NCBI GenBank assembly: GCA_016839445.1 | Contig: JAEOUG010000008.1 | Coordinates: 1 to 32,520, forward strand | Length of the DNA stretch: 32,520 nt | Direction of reading: 5' to 3' | Source: Candidatus Thorarchaeota archaeon | GTDB taxonomy: Archaea > Asgardarchaeota > Thorarchaeia > Thorarchaeales > Thorarchaeaceae | Shown: one piece after another, positions 23,701-32,448 of the stretch | Layout of the letters: the number at the start of each line of letters is the position of its first letter | Position numbering within the stretch: position 1 is the first letter of the stretch | Notes under the pieces: generated by a model | Database searches by the model: none | What the model saw: only the letters and a program-made list of their open reading frames with translations | What the model was told of the DNA's origin: nothing | Made by a program: the position numbers and the translations under genes

Positions 23701-23725
23701 TTATTCCAAATCCGTCTGGATAATT
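23699..23725. promoter_or_regulatory. Imperfect inverted repeat upstream of the kinase promoter
   Basis: AATTATTCC at 23699-23707 and GGATAATT at 23718-23725, symmetric except for one extra T. It ends two bases before the TATA-like box, where an activator could contact TFB. Low confidence. Confidence 0.3.
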
Positions 23726-23726
23726 G

Positions 23727-23735
23727 CTTTATAGA
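23727..23735 (+). promoter_or_regulatory. TATA-like box for the phosphorelay operon
   Basis: CTTTATAGA, the best TATA match in the window. It predicts transcription from about 23758 and a 20-nt leader before ATG 23780. Confidence 0.55.
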
Positions 23736-23779
23736 GTGAATCGGGTTCTTATCAAGCAGTCATATGGAGTTGAATCGCC

Positions 23780-26700
23780 ATGGCGGAGACCGAGCAAGAC
23801 TTCTTCAGACTAATCGACCAGGCCTCTCTCAAGATCATGACGGTGGGTCGTGATTTCAGGATACGCTATGCAAATCAGGCCTTCACGAAGGGGGACCTGA
23901 GTAGCCTCAGGGGTCGGTCCGCTCTTGATTTCGTGTCTTCTTCGTACAGAGAGGGTTTGTCTGATTCTCTCGAGACTGTGTTCAGAGACGGCCTGCCGAG
24001 AGCCTTCGAAGTCTCGGAAGAGCGGAAGGATGGAAACCTGTCATGGCACAGGCTGCAGCTCAGTCCAATCAAGGAAGACGCATCCGTGATGGCCGTGATG
24101 ATAACCTCGTCAAGCATAACAGATAGAGTTCAGGCTGAAAACGCGCTACGTGAGGAGAAGTCGAGGTACAGAGCCATTGCAGACCAGTCGCATCTTGGGA
24201 TTGCCATCTTTCCACAGGGCTCTGTTACTGTCTCCTTCCTGAATGAACGGTTGGCCGACATGCTGGGATACTCTCCCGAGGATATCCTCGCAATGGACGC
24301 TGAGCAGGTCACTCGACTTGCTCACGATGATGACAGAGAAGAGGCGCTTCAGTTCCTCAAGGCGGCCTTTGATGGCGAGAAGAAAGCTGCTACGCAGGAG
24401 ATCCGCATGGTCAAGAGGGATGGGAGCGAGATATGGGTCGAGCTCAATGCAGGGCGCATCATCTACCAGAGCGAACCTGCTGTCCAAGTTTCATTGGTGG
24501 ATATCACCAAGCGAAGGAAATCGCAGGAAGACCTTGTTGAGAGTGAGAGAAGGTTCCGCATGCTCCTGCAATCGATGATGGATCTGGTGATAGTCCACGA
24601 CGAGGATGACCGCTACGAGGACGTGTTCACAGGAAACCAAGCTATTCTCTTCACACAGCCTGAGAATTACTTGGGCCGCCACATATCAGAAGTGCTTCCT
24701 GAGAGCATCTCCTCAGAGTATCTAGAGAAGGTTCAGCGGGCACGGGAATCAGGACTTAGCGAGTCACTCGATTACAGCCTTGAAGTCGGTAATCGCAGGA
24801 GATGGTTTTCAGCAAACATCTCGACGCTTGAGGATGCGAAGAGAGTTGTCGTTGTCGTCCGTGATGTCACTGACAGACACTTGGCCAACGAAGCGCTCGC
24901 GCGAGAACGCAGTGTGTTCAAGAACATAGCCGAGGCGGCACTTCGGGCAAAGGATGCTACCGAGCTTGGCCAGATCATCCTCGAAGGTCTTATGGAACCA
25001 CTGGGATTCGAATTCGGGATCTTCAGGCTTTACGACGAGAAAGAGAACATACTACAGCCCAGCGCAATGGCCGGTAACACTGCAGGACTTGTTCTAGAGG
25101 ACCTGCCTCTGACTGAAGAGCTTGCTCGGCAGTATCTGATGGTGAAGACGGCCCTTGAGAAGAGACCCCATCTAGTCTCTGAAGTGCCAGAGGATCCCGA
25201 CGGGCCATCATATCTTCAGCGACTGAGGGAACTCGACGCGAAGGCTGCAGTGTCACTCCCCATCTTGGATGAAGAGGACAATCTGGTAGGCGTGGCCAGC
25301 TTCGCGACGAGGGAGCCCCGAGAATACACAGATGACGACAGAGACCTCTTCTCAACGATCTCTAACATGCTCGCGACAGTTATTGAGAGAAAGCTGGCAG
25401 AAGCGGCTCTTCTGATGAGCGAACGCAGATACCGAGAACTGCTGACGGACATGTCCGAGGGGATTGGGATTGCAGATCTAGACGAGAGAATCGTCTTCGC
25501 GAACCAGGCACTTGCAGACATGTTGGGCTTCGAGTCACCAGAGAGCCTGGTGGGTGCTAGCCTGTTTGACCTGGTCCACCCCGACGAACTCGAGGGTCTC
25601 CTCCAACAGACACAGGTCCGTCGACAGGGTGTTTCTTCAAGGTACACGATAAGAATGATTGCGAGAGATGGGCAGACGCGAAACATCAGGACGTCTGCAG
25701 TCCCTTCCAGAAATGACGCAGGCGAGATTGATGGCACCGTAGCAATGCTGACAGATGTGACCGAGCAGCTGCGCGCAGAAGAGGCACTGAGGGAGTCCGA
25801 AGTTCGTTTCCGGAGCGTGTTTGAGTCGACACCAGTAGCCATGCATCTGCTGGAGCTCACTGATGAGGGCAAGCTGATGCTGGTGGATGCAAACCCTGCA
25901 GCAGACAAGCTCATGCGGTCAGAGCATGCCGGAATGATTGGCAGGACAGTCGACAGCATCGACTGGCCATCCGCCGCAGTTCTGACGAAGGAGAGGGTGC
26001 TGCAGAAGTATGGAGAAACCATGCAGGAAGGCAAGACATGGTTTGCGGAAGAGCACCTTCGAAAGGCGAACGGAGAGATTGGCGTGGCTCTCCAAGTTCA
26101 CTCCTACAGGACCTCCGCCAGGACAATGGTGGCATCTTTCCTTGACGTAACCGAGCGTGCAAGAGCCGAGGATGAAGTACGGAAGCTGAACGCGGAACTC
26201 TCGCAGAGAGTAGAGGAGCGGACTGCAGAATTGGCCGCGGCAAACAAGGAACTGGAGTCATTCGCGTACACAGTTTCCCACGACCTACGAGCCCCTCTCA
26301 GGACGATGAATGGGTTCAGTAAGGCCCTGATTGAGGACTACTCTGAGCGGCTCGACGAGACAGGTCTGGATTACCTACGAAGAATCCGGGCCGCAGCGAC
26401 ACACATGGGATCCCTGATCGAAGACATTCTTGGTCTCTCACGGGTCACAAGAGCCGATATGGACAGGAGTCCAGTTGATTTGACGCTTCTTGCACAGGAA
26501 GTCCTCACTGACTTGACTTCAAGTGCGCCTGAAAGAAGTGTGCAGATCTCCATGTCTGATGCCCTTCCGGCATATTGCGACCGTCGTCTCATGAAGCTGG
26601 CCTTGCAGAACTTGCTAGACAATGCATGGAAATTCACGAGGAATACACAAGATCCACGGATTGAGGTCGGCTCCATGAACCAAGACGGTGAGGTCGTCTT

Positions 26701-26914
26701 CTACGTACGGGACAATGGCGCCGGATTCGACTCAAGATATCAGGAAAAACTGTTTAAGCCGTTTCAGCGGTTGCATTCGTCTGAAGAGTTCGAGGGCTCA
26801 GGCATAGGCTTAGCCACTGTTCAGCGCATTATCAGCAGGCACGGAGGTAGACTCTGGGCGGAAAGCAAGATCAACGAAGGCTCCACCTTCTACTTCACAT
26901 TGGCAGGAGAGTGA
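23780..26914 (+). CDS. Soluble multi-PAS/GAF sensor histidine kinase
   Basis: 1044 residues, no membrane helix. Domain order by eye: PAS 8-115, PAS 127-247, PAS 252-367, GAF 375-535, PAS 548-665, PAS 675-792, a coiled coil at 795-828, a HisKA dimerisation domain and a HATPase domain. The phospho-acceptor is His834 in VSHDLRAPLR. The ATP site has the N box QNLLDN (Asn944/Asn948), DNGAGFD (978-984) and GSGIGLA (1006-1012). The C-terminal kinase is of the type found in phytochrome Cph1, which pairs with Rcp1-like receivers, and one follows here. The GAF domain has no cysteine, and Cys933 in the kinase is the only Cys I see, so covalent bilin binding is excluded. The signal is unknown; PAS domains could hold heme, flavin or small molecules. 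Its stop TGA overlaps the GTG of the next gene. Confidence 0.93.
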   Translation: MAETEQDFFRLIDQASLKIMTVGRDFRIRYANQAFTKGDLSSLRGRSALDFVSSSYREGLSDSLETVFRDGLPRAFEVSEERKDGNLSWHRLQLSPIKEDASVMAVMITSSSITDRVQAENALREEKSRYRAIADQSHLGIAIFPQGSVTVSFLNERLADMLGYSPEDILAMDAEQVTRLAHDDDREEALQFLKAAFDGEKKAATQEIRMVKRDGSEIWVELNAGRIIYQSEPAVQVSLVDITKRRKSQEDLVESERRFRMLLQSMMDLVIVHDEDDRYEDVFTGNQAILFTQPENYLGRHISEVLPESISSEYLEKVQRARESGLSESLDYSLEVGNRRRWFSANISTLEDAKRVVVVVRDVTDRHLANEALARERSVFKNIAEAALRAKDATELGQIILEGLMEPLGFEFGIFRLYDEKENILQPSAMAGNTAGLVLEDLPLTEELARQYLMVKTALEKRPHLVSEVPEDPDGPSYLQRLRELDAKAAVSLPILDEEDNLVGVASFATREPREYTDDDRDLFSTISNMLATVIERKLAEAALLMSERRYRELLTDMSEGIGIADLDERIVFANQALADMLGFESPESLVGASLFDLVHPDELEGLLQQTQVRRQGVSSRYTIRMIARDGQTRNIRTSAVPSRNDAGEIDGTVAMLTDVTEQLRAEEALRESEVRFRSVFESTPVAMHLLELTDEGKLMLVDANPAADKLMRSEHAGMIGRTVDSIDWPSAAVLTKERVLQKYGETMQEGKTWFAEEHLRKANGEIGVALQVHSYRTSARTMVASFLDVTERARAEDEVRKLNAELSQRVEERTAELAAANKELESFAYTVSHDLRAPLRTMNGFSKALIEDYSERLDETGLDYLRRIRAAATHMGSLIEDILGLSRVTRADMDRSPVDLTLLAQEVLTDLTSSAPERSVQISMSDALPAYCDRRLMKLALQNLLDNAWKFTRNTQDPRIEVGSMNQDGEVVFYVRDNGAGFDSRYQEKLFKPFQRLHSSEEFEGSGIGLATVQRIISRHGGRLWAESKINEGSTFYFTLAGE

Positions 26915-27369
26915 ATCCATTGTCATCAAAGAAGATTCTCCTAATCGAAGACAACACGGACGACGTACTGCTTACCCTAAGGGCACTACAACGCGCTAAC
27001 ATACTGAATGAAGTTGTGGTGGCTCGCGATGGCGTTGAGGGGTTGGATTACCTCCTATGCAAAGGGCAGTATTCGGGAAGGAACACTGATGACACGCCAG
27101 TAGTCGTACTTCTAGACCTCAAGATGCCTAGGATGGGAGGCCTCGAATTCCTCCAGAACGTCCGAGCTGAAGACTCGCTCAGGTTCCTACCTGTTGTCAT
27201 TCTCACATCGTCGAAAGAGGACAAAGACATCTGTGAGAGCTACAACCTTGGAGCAAACAGCTACATACAGAAACCAGTTGATTTCGATCAATTCGTCCAA
27301 GCCATTCGCACACTTGGCCTGTATTGGCTTGTCCTGAATGTGAGTCCGAGAGGGGAGTGTGAGAGTTGA
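26911..27369 (+). CDS. Single-domain response regulator, Rcp1-like
   Basis: 152 residues starting at GTG 26911, overlapping the kinase stop by four bases (GTGA), which points to coupled translation. It is a receiver domain only, with no DNA-binding output. The acidic pocket is Glu13/Asp14, the phospho-acceptor is Asp69 in LLDLKMP, and the switch residues are Thr99 and Lys121 (QKP). The ending FVQAIRTLGLYWLVLNVSP is characteristic of Rcp1-type receivers that partner phytochrome-like kinases. It probably takes phosphate from His834 of the upstream kinase and passes it on, or binds another protein. Confidence 0.9.
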   Translation: MNPLSSKKILLIEDNTDDVLLTLRALQRANILNEVVVARDGVEGLDYLLCKGQYSGRNTDDTPVVVLLDLKMPRMGGLEFLQNVRAEDSLRFLPVVILTSSKEDKDICESYNLGANSYIQKPVDFDQFVQAIRTLGLYWLVLNVSPRGECES

Positions 27370-28838
27370 GCGCTAACCTGAGAGTACTGATGGTCGAAGA
27401 CTCAGAAGACGACGCAATCATAGTTGAGCGCGTGCTACGAAAGGGAGGTCTCTCTGTTTCTGCAACTCGGGTCAGTTGTGCAGAAGAGATGGATCGTGCC
27501 CTCGACGAGGGTCCCTGGGATGTCATCCTCTGCGACTATCTGATGCCAAGTTTCACAGTCAATGATGCTCTGGCACTCGTCAGAGGAAGGAGACTGGACA
27601 CTCCGTTCATCATAGTTTCCGGTGCAATCTCTGATGAGATTGCGGTACAGATGATGAAGGCCGGTGCGCACGACTATCTCAACAAGGACAATCTGGCGAG
27701 ACTTGTGCCCGCCGTTGAGCGTGAGATTGTTGAGGCTGGAGAACGTCGTCAGCGGAGAGAGGCTGAGCTGGCTCTCGTGGAGTCAGAGCAACGTCACAGG
27801 ACGCTGGTCGAGTCTCTTACTGATACTATCCTGGTCCTCAACACTCAGTGCCAGATTACCGAGCATTACGGCCCCAGAGTCAGTTCACACAGTTCCTCTG
27901 AGAGTCTTGTGGAGCGACATCTCTCAGAGGTGCTGCCAACCAGCGTGGTCGATAAGATTTCCAGGTTGTTCGACGAAGTCCTCTCTGTTGAGAAGGGACT
28001 TGCCTTCCAGTTTCCGCACGATCGAGACGGAGTGCAGGTATGGTCATCAGTGCGGCTGAATCCTCACGAGGATGGAAAGAGAGTTGTGGTTGTGATAGGC
28101 GATGTCACAGAGATCAAGCGTGCCGAGGAGGATGCCAGAGCCGCCCATGGGGTTGCGCTTCTTTACCAAGACATCACCGGGCATGACATTCGCAATGCCA
28201 TGCAAGCCATCCTGATAGCGACGGACCTCTTGGCAACTGACGATCTGGATCCCTCAAAACAGAACCTCCTTGATCATATCTATGATGCAGTTGTCGAGTG
28301 TAGCGACCTGATTGCCACGGTACAGGGTACCGCCAACCTCCTTTCTACCCCACTGGAGAAGACCTCACTGAGTTTCACTCTCAGGAGTTGCCTGGAGCTG
28401 TTCTCTGAGGATCAGAAGGATGTGAGGATTGAGAGAAGAGTGTCGGCGAAGGATGCCATTGTCCACGCTGATAGATTCCTTAGTAACCTCATTCTCAATC
28501 TGCTCTCTAATGCGGTGAGACACAACAGCAGCGATGAGAAGATGGTGTGGGTTGATCTCTCTGAAGACCAGGAGGGCTACATCATCTCCGTTTCAGACAA
28601 TGGTTCTGGAATCCCTGATGATATGAAGAAGAATCTCTTGAATCCAAACCGACGCTCTGGGGGCGTTGGCATTCACCAGTGCGTTCAGATTGCCTCCAAG
28701 TACGGAGGGCGGCTTGCCATTGTTGACCGCGTCGAGGGGAAGCCGGATATGGGCGCTAGGGTCGACGTCTGGCTGCCGAAGATCGAATACACTCAGGCGA
28801 GGAGTGCTAACTCCACTTACGCCAAACAAGAACTGTGA
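27366..28838 (+). CDS. Receiver-PAS-histidine kinase
   Basis: 490 residues starting at TTG 27366, which overlaps the previous stop by four bases. Domains: receiver 1-125 with Asp57 (CDYLMP) and Lys107 (NKD), a short helix, PAS about 140-252, a dimerisation helix with the likely phospho-acceptor His273 in GHDIRNAMQ, and a HATPase domain with NLLSNAVRHN (378-387) and DNGSGIPDD (411-419). The second glycine box is weak (SGGVGIHQC), so ATP binding may be altered; the enzyme may act mainly as a phosphatase or phosphotransfer partner. Its receiver could accept phosphate from the first kinase, making a chain. The last 32 bases overlap the 3' end of the M28 peptidase gene on the other strand. Confidence 0.88.
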   Translation: MSANLRVLMVEDSEDDAIIVERVLRKGGLSVSATRVSCAEEMDRALDEGPWDVILCDYLMPSFTVNDALALVRGRRLDTPFIIVSGAISDEIAVQMMKAGAHDYLNKDNLARLVPAVEREIVEAGERRQRREAELALVESEQRHRTLVESLTDTILVLNTQCQITEHYGPRVSSHSSSESLVERHLSEVLPTSVVDKISRLFDEVLSVEKGLAFQFPHDRDGVQVWSSVRLNPHEDGKRVVVVIGDVTEIKRAEEDARAAHGVALLYQDITGHDIRNAMQAILIATDLLATDDLDPSKQNLLDHIYDAVVECSDLIATVQGTANLLSTPLEKTSLSFTLRSCLELFSEDQKDVRIERRVSAKDAIVHADRFLSNLILNLLSNAVRHNSSDEKMVWVDLSEDQEGYIISVSDNGSGIPDDMKKNLLNPNRRSGGVGIHQCVQIASKYGGRLAIVDRVEGKPDMGARVDVWLPKIEYTQARSANSTYAKQEL

Positions 28839-30762
28839 CCAGGGCCACAAGTGAAACTGAAGTGGCCGTCAAGGCGAGAAGTTGAAGCTCGTTTCCCTGT
28901 CCAGAAGATCCCATGGGGCTGTTGGGGTCTGTGCCTGCAAGATACTCGTCGAGATTGCTTACGCCGTCCCCGTCTAGGTCCTCTGCGGAATCGTCAACCG
29001 TGGGGTCGAGACCATTGTCTATCTCAAACCTGTCCGGCATCAGGTCCTGATCTGTATCTTGTGAGAGGGGATTCGTATGGTACACCTCAACCTCGAGTCC
29101 GTCAATTACAGAATCTTGGTCAGTGTCATTGCATCGGGGATGTGTTCCCTCCCTGAACTCCTCGATATTGGTGAGCCTGTCGGAGTCGGGATCGAGGAGC
29201 ATATCATCCCTGTCCATCGGGTCCAGTTCATACTGGATCTCCCATGAATCAGGGAGATTGTCTCGATCGGAATCCGCAGAAAAGGGGTAGGTCCCATAGA
29301 CATAGATTTCGCTGTAGTCGTCCACTGAGTCAAAATCCGAGTCATTGTTGAACCGGTTGGTGTTCAGAGACATCTCGATTGCATCGGGAAGAAGGTCCAG
29401 GTCCGAGTCCGCATGAAACCGATTGTACCAGTCCTGCGCCGAATCTGGAACAGAGTCACCTTCAAGATCCGTGTCGTAGCCAAGCACAATCTCGACCTCG
29501 ACTGCGACACCCCCGTTGTTGGTGACAGTGACCTCATGTTGGCCAAGCCTCTCGGTGTGAACCTCAAGCACTTCCAGATCCGTCATGCTGGTCAATCCGG
29601 GTTCTGACGAGCCTAGGCGCGAGTGTAGACTGTCAAAAATCTCAAACTCGAGGTGACCTCCATCATCTGTTGTGGCCATGAGTGAGATGTTGGCCCGGAG
29701 GGTCATGGGAAAGAGCCTTGTCTGTGTACTGTGGGGACCGATGATGAGGGAGTATCTATCGAGTCTCGGCTGTCCCAGTGTTCGCCCCTGTGCGTATGCA
29801 ATCGCTGCCCCGATACTCGCCACTACGGAAGCGGCAAGGGAGTAATCATACAGGGGATTGTCCCAGGTGTCATCAGGCGTGTGGTATGCCGAGTCGCTGA
29901 TTGCGCTCTCGAAGGCGAAGATGACTCCCTTGTATCCTTCTGTCCAGAACGCATAATGATCGGAGTGCTTCCAGACCTCCCGCGCCGTGTGAGGAACTGG
30001 TCTGATCACCGGACTATCGTAGTTGCTACCCATGGCACGTGTCAGGTCTGCCCAATACTGGGCGTCGCTGTAGATTGTGAAGACGGATGATTGCAGCGGC
30101 GTCACATAGTCTGTGCTGTAGAAGAAGATAACACGTTCATCTAGCGGGGCGTCGTAATCCTGTACGAGAAGCATGTCGATGTTGAAGTACATGGCAATGT
30201 CTATCTCTTCCTCGAAGAAGATGGGGGCGCACTCCCTGCTTCCTAGCAGGCCGTACTCTTCTGCGTTCCAGAAGACGAAGTAGATGTCCGTAGTCCAATT
30301 GTACTGACACAGAACCCGTGCTAGCTCTAGGGCGGCTGCCACTCCTGAACCATCGTCATTAGCTCCAGGAGCTCCCGGTACGGTGTCATAGTGTCCCCCC
30401 ACCATGAAACTCGGAGCGTCAGGACCTGCACTGCCGGGGAGTTTGGCGATAATGCTCTCCCAGTAGCCCCAGACCTCAATCTCTAGTCTGCTCTCTGAGA
30501 GGTTCTCCAGTTTCGATATGATCCAATCGCGAACTACAACGTTGGTCTCATCGTGAATAGACCGAGGGCCCATCTCGGAGAGGTTCCTCACGAAGCCGAA
30601 GTAGCTCTCCATAGAGACCTCTCTATAGACTGCTTCTGCAAGGTCTGTGCCGTATACCTGCTCGTCCCAATCGCCACTTACCAAGGATTGCCTCTCAGTG
30701 TAGACTACGGTCTGAGGTAGGACGAGAATGAACATGAACGCGAGGACTAGAGACCGATGCAT
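28807..30762 (-). CDS. Exported M28-family metallopeptidase with calcium-binding repeats
   Basis: 651 residues from ATG 30762. A signal peptide (1-22) is followed by an M28 catalytic domain with every metal ligand visible: His124 and Asp126 in GGHYDT, Asp136 in GANDDGSG, Glu168/169 in NAEEYGLLGS, Asp196 in FNID, and His294 in YHTPDD. These co-catalytic zinc enzymes are mostly aminopeptidases or carboxypeptidases. After a beta domain (about 330-450) come seven short acidic repeats such as DSDRDNLPDSWE and DTDQDLMPDRFE, of the thrombospondin type 3 kind that bind calcium. A helix and WRKWS tail anchor the C-terminus, so the enzyme faces outwards. A GTG at 30768 would add two residues; the TATA-like box favours a leaderless start. 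Confidence 0.92.
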   Translation of the reverse strand: MHRSLVLAFMFILVLPQTVVYTERQSLVSGDWDEQVYGTDLAEAVYREVSMESYFGFVRNLSEMGPRSIHDETNVVVRDWIISKLENLSESRLEIEVWGYWESIIAKLPGSAGPDAPSFMVGGHYDTVPGAPGANDDGSGVAAALELARVLCQYNWTTDIYFVFWNAEEYGLLGSRECAPIFFEEEIDIAMYFNIDMLLVQDYDAPLDERVIFFYSTDYVTPLQSSVFTIYSDAQYWADLTRAMGSNYDSPVIRPVPHTAREVWKHSDHYAFWTEGYKGVIFAFESAISDSAYHTPDDTWDNPLYDYSLAASVVASIGAAIAYAQGRTLGQPRLDRYSLIIGPHSTQTRLFPMTLRANISLMATTDDGGHLEFEIFDSLHSRLGSSEPGLTSMTDLEVLEVHTERLGQHEVTVTNNGGVAVEVEIVLGYDTDLEGDSVPDSAQDWYNRFHADSDLDLLPDAIEMSLNTNRFNNDSDFDSVDDYSEIYVYGTYPFSADSDRDNLPDSWEIQYELDPMDRDDMLLDPDSDRLTNIEEFREGTHPRCNDTDQDSVIDGLEVEVYHTNPLSQDTDQDLMPDRFEIDNGLDPTVDDSAEDLDGDGVSNLDEYLAGTDPNSPMGSSGQGNELQLLALTATSVSLVALVTVLVWRKWS

Positions 30763-30784
30763 CAACACATCAGTACATTGTGCG

Positions 30785-30792
30785 AATAAAGC
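30785..30792 (-). promoter_or_regulatory. TATA-like box for the M28 peptidase
   Basis: Minus strand GCTTTATT about 26 nt before ATG 30762, giving a leaderless message. It lies in the 44-50-nt gap after the NAD synthetase gene on the same strand, so the peptidase can be transcribed on its own. Confidence 0.45.
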
Positions 30793-30812
30793 AGTTCGCT
30801 TCTGCGTGTCTG

Positions 30813-31601
30813 CTAGGGCAATCGCTTCTTAGGTCTGGGAAGTGGGTCTCGCTTGTGCTGAGAAATCTCCATCATATGGAGAACCTTGTCCACCTTATCC
30901 TGGTCTAGGCCCCAGGCAATGGTCTCTTCGCGCGAGAATCCCTTGTCCAACATCAGATACAGGATCCGGTCCACATCATCATACTTGATTCCCATCTCGC
31001 CTTCATCTGTCTGGCCCTTCCAAAGTCCAGCTGAGGGGGCCTTGTTCACAATCTTCTCTGGAACCCCTACGTGCCGGGAGAGCTGCCTGACGTTCACTTT
31101 GTATAGATTGGCCAAAGGGAGCATGTCAACTCCGCCATCACCGTATTTGGTGAAGTATCCCATGAACAGCTCGGACTTGTTGCCAGTGCCTATCACGAGC
31201 CTCTTCTTCTGGTTTGCACGAATGTACCACACCGCCATCCTCATTCTTGCAGCGAGGTTCCCTCTCGACAGCTGGTCGAGACCCAATTTCTCATACTGCT
31301 CCAGAACTGGACCCAGCTCAAAGAGCTCGTGTTCGATCCCAAGATTCTCCGCAAGTGCAACCGCATCTGCGAGATTCTCGCTGTCGGCCTCGGCGCTGAC
31401 AGGAAGCATTGTTGCCAGAACCCTCTCTGGGCCAAGCGCCTCCACAGCCAACGAGGCCACTAGAGCTGAGTCTATGCCTCCGCTCAGACCCATGACTATT
31501 CCGTTCAATTTCGACGTTTCCAGATAGGAACGAATGAAGTCCACGACGATGTTCTTCGCTCCATCCACGTCTTCAATCCTGAGTCCTTCCGGCCAGTCCA
31601 T
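30813..31601 (-). CDS. nadE: NAD synthetase, ammonia-dependent
   Basis: 262 residues, the size of the ammonia-using enzyme without the glutaminase domain. It makes NAD from deamido-NAD, ATP and ammonia. The ATP pyrophosphatase motif SGGIDS is at residues 40-45. Other marks are NLAARMRM, GTGNKSELFMGYFTKYGDGGVD and KAPSAGLWKGQTDEGEMGIKYDDVD, all typical of NadE. Start ATG 31601. It is one of the few housekeeping genes in the window, and lies between an uncharacterised membrane protein (54-nt gap) and the M28 peptidase on the same strand. Confidence 0.95.
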   Translation of the reverse strand: MDWPEGLRIEDVDGAKNIVVDFIRSYLETSKLNGIVMGLSGGIDSALVASLAVEALGPERVLATMLPVSAEADSENLADAVALAENLGIEHELFELGPVLEQYEKLGLDQLSRGNLAARMRMAVWYIRANQKKRLVIGTGNKSELFMGYFTKYGDGGVDMLPLANLYKVNVRQLSRHVGVPEKIVNKAPSAGLWKGQTDEGEMGIKYDDVDRILYLMLDKGFSREETIAWGLDQDKVDKVLHMMEISQHKRDPLPRPKKRLP

Positions 31602-31655
31602 CCATAAGCACCGGTCTTGGAAGGTCTTGATTTCTTTTGAGCCTTGCCGATGAGG

Positions 31656-32330
31656 TCAGAGAAGCACTTCCACAATGAGGTAGAACAGCGAAGCATTCCC
31701 GATGTAGATTACCATTACACGGAGAGCCGCCAGGAGCTTCGTTGGAAGGCCGCTCGACTTGCTCTCCTCACATGCGCTGAGTGCTGTGAGTCCGAGTATC
31801 ACTTCGGGCACGAGTATGTAGAGAGCGACATTGGCCACGACAACCTGTGCCAAGGTCTCCCATGAACCAAGCATCCACATCGTGGCCTCTGCCAATCCAA
31901 AAACCGCAAGTGATAGGATTGCTACGACGAAGTACCCCGCGGTCTCGCCTCTCGTCTCTCTAGCGCGGCTGCCCGTGTAGACGATCACAAACAGAGGGAT
32001 TGCCCAGAGTCCTCCCATGTAGAGGGGGACGGCACCTACCATTGGGGGGCTCTTGTCAATGAAGTTCAGTACACCCAATCCCTCGGCGAGGAACCAGTCT
32101 GGGAAAATCTGCAGGACGCTGAGCATAGCAACGAAGATCCAGATCTCAAGCCACTCCTCATGATTACGTAACTTGGCAATCATTGGGATGAGCACATTGT
32201 AGAAGACAACAGCCACCAGAAGTAGCACGTTGATCGACAGTCCGAGAGGCAGCAAGAGCAGCGCCGCTGTGACTACAGCGAAGATGATGTGTACTCCCAG
32301 AAGGTCAAGGATTGACTTGTCTATTGCCAT
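31656..32330 (-). CDS. Seven-helix membrane protein of unknown function
   Basis: 224 residues with about seven hydrophobic helices and short loops. Notable segments are LQIFPDWFLAEGLGVLNF at the end of the third helix and GAVPLYMGGLWAIPLFVI in the fourth, with the acidic and aromatic residues in the membrane that suggest a ligand site or an enzyme. I do not know the family with any confidence; resemblance to uncharacterised eukaryotic and archaeal membrane proteins is from memory only. Start ATG 32330. It is followed on the same strand by nadE after 54 nt, which may be cotranscribed. It is not a rhodopsin: no lysine lies in the last helix. Confidence 0.75.
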   Translation of the reverse strand: MAIDKSILDLLGVHIIFAVVTAALLLLPLGLSINVLLLVAVVFYNVLIPMIAKLRNHEEWLEIWIFVAMLSVLQIFPDWFLAEGLGVLNFIDKSPPMVGAVPLYMGGLWAIPLFVIVYTGSRARETRGETAGYFVVAILSLAVFGLAEATMWMLGSWETLAQVVVANVALYILVPEVILGLTALSACEESKSSGLPTKLLAALRVMVIYIGNASLFYLIVEVLL

Positions 32331-32365
32331 GAAACATGACCGAAGACACTCGTCACCAATGAACT

Positions 32366-32373
32366 ACATAAAC
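32366..32373 (-). promoter_or_regulatory. TATA-like box for the seven-helix membrane protein
   Basis: Minus strand GTTTATGT, about 40 nt before ATG 32330, predicting a leader near 12 nt. Confidence 0.45.
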
Positions 32374-32448
32374 TGTTGGGGGAGGCCGACAAGATAATGG
32401 GTTGGTGATCAGAGCCAGTGAGGCTTTCGGTAGGAGGGGGGAGTTGTA

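Noticed and set aside
25216..26034. 272-codon open frame on the minus strand inside the large kinase gene
   Set aside because: The product is Ser/Arg/Thr-rich with no domain, and lies opposite a clear PAS/GAF kinase; it is an antisense shadow of biased codon use.
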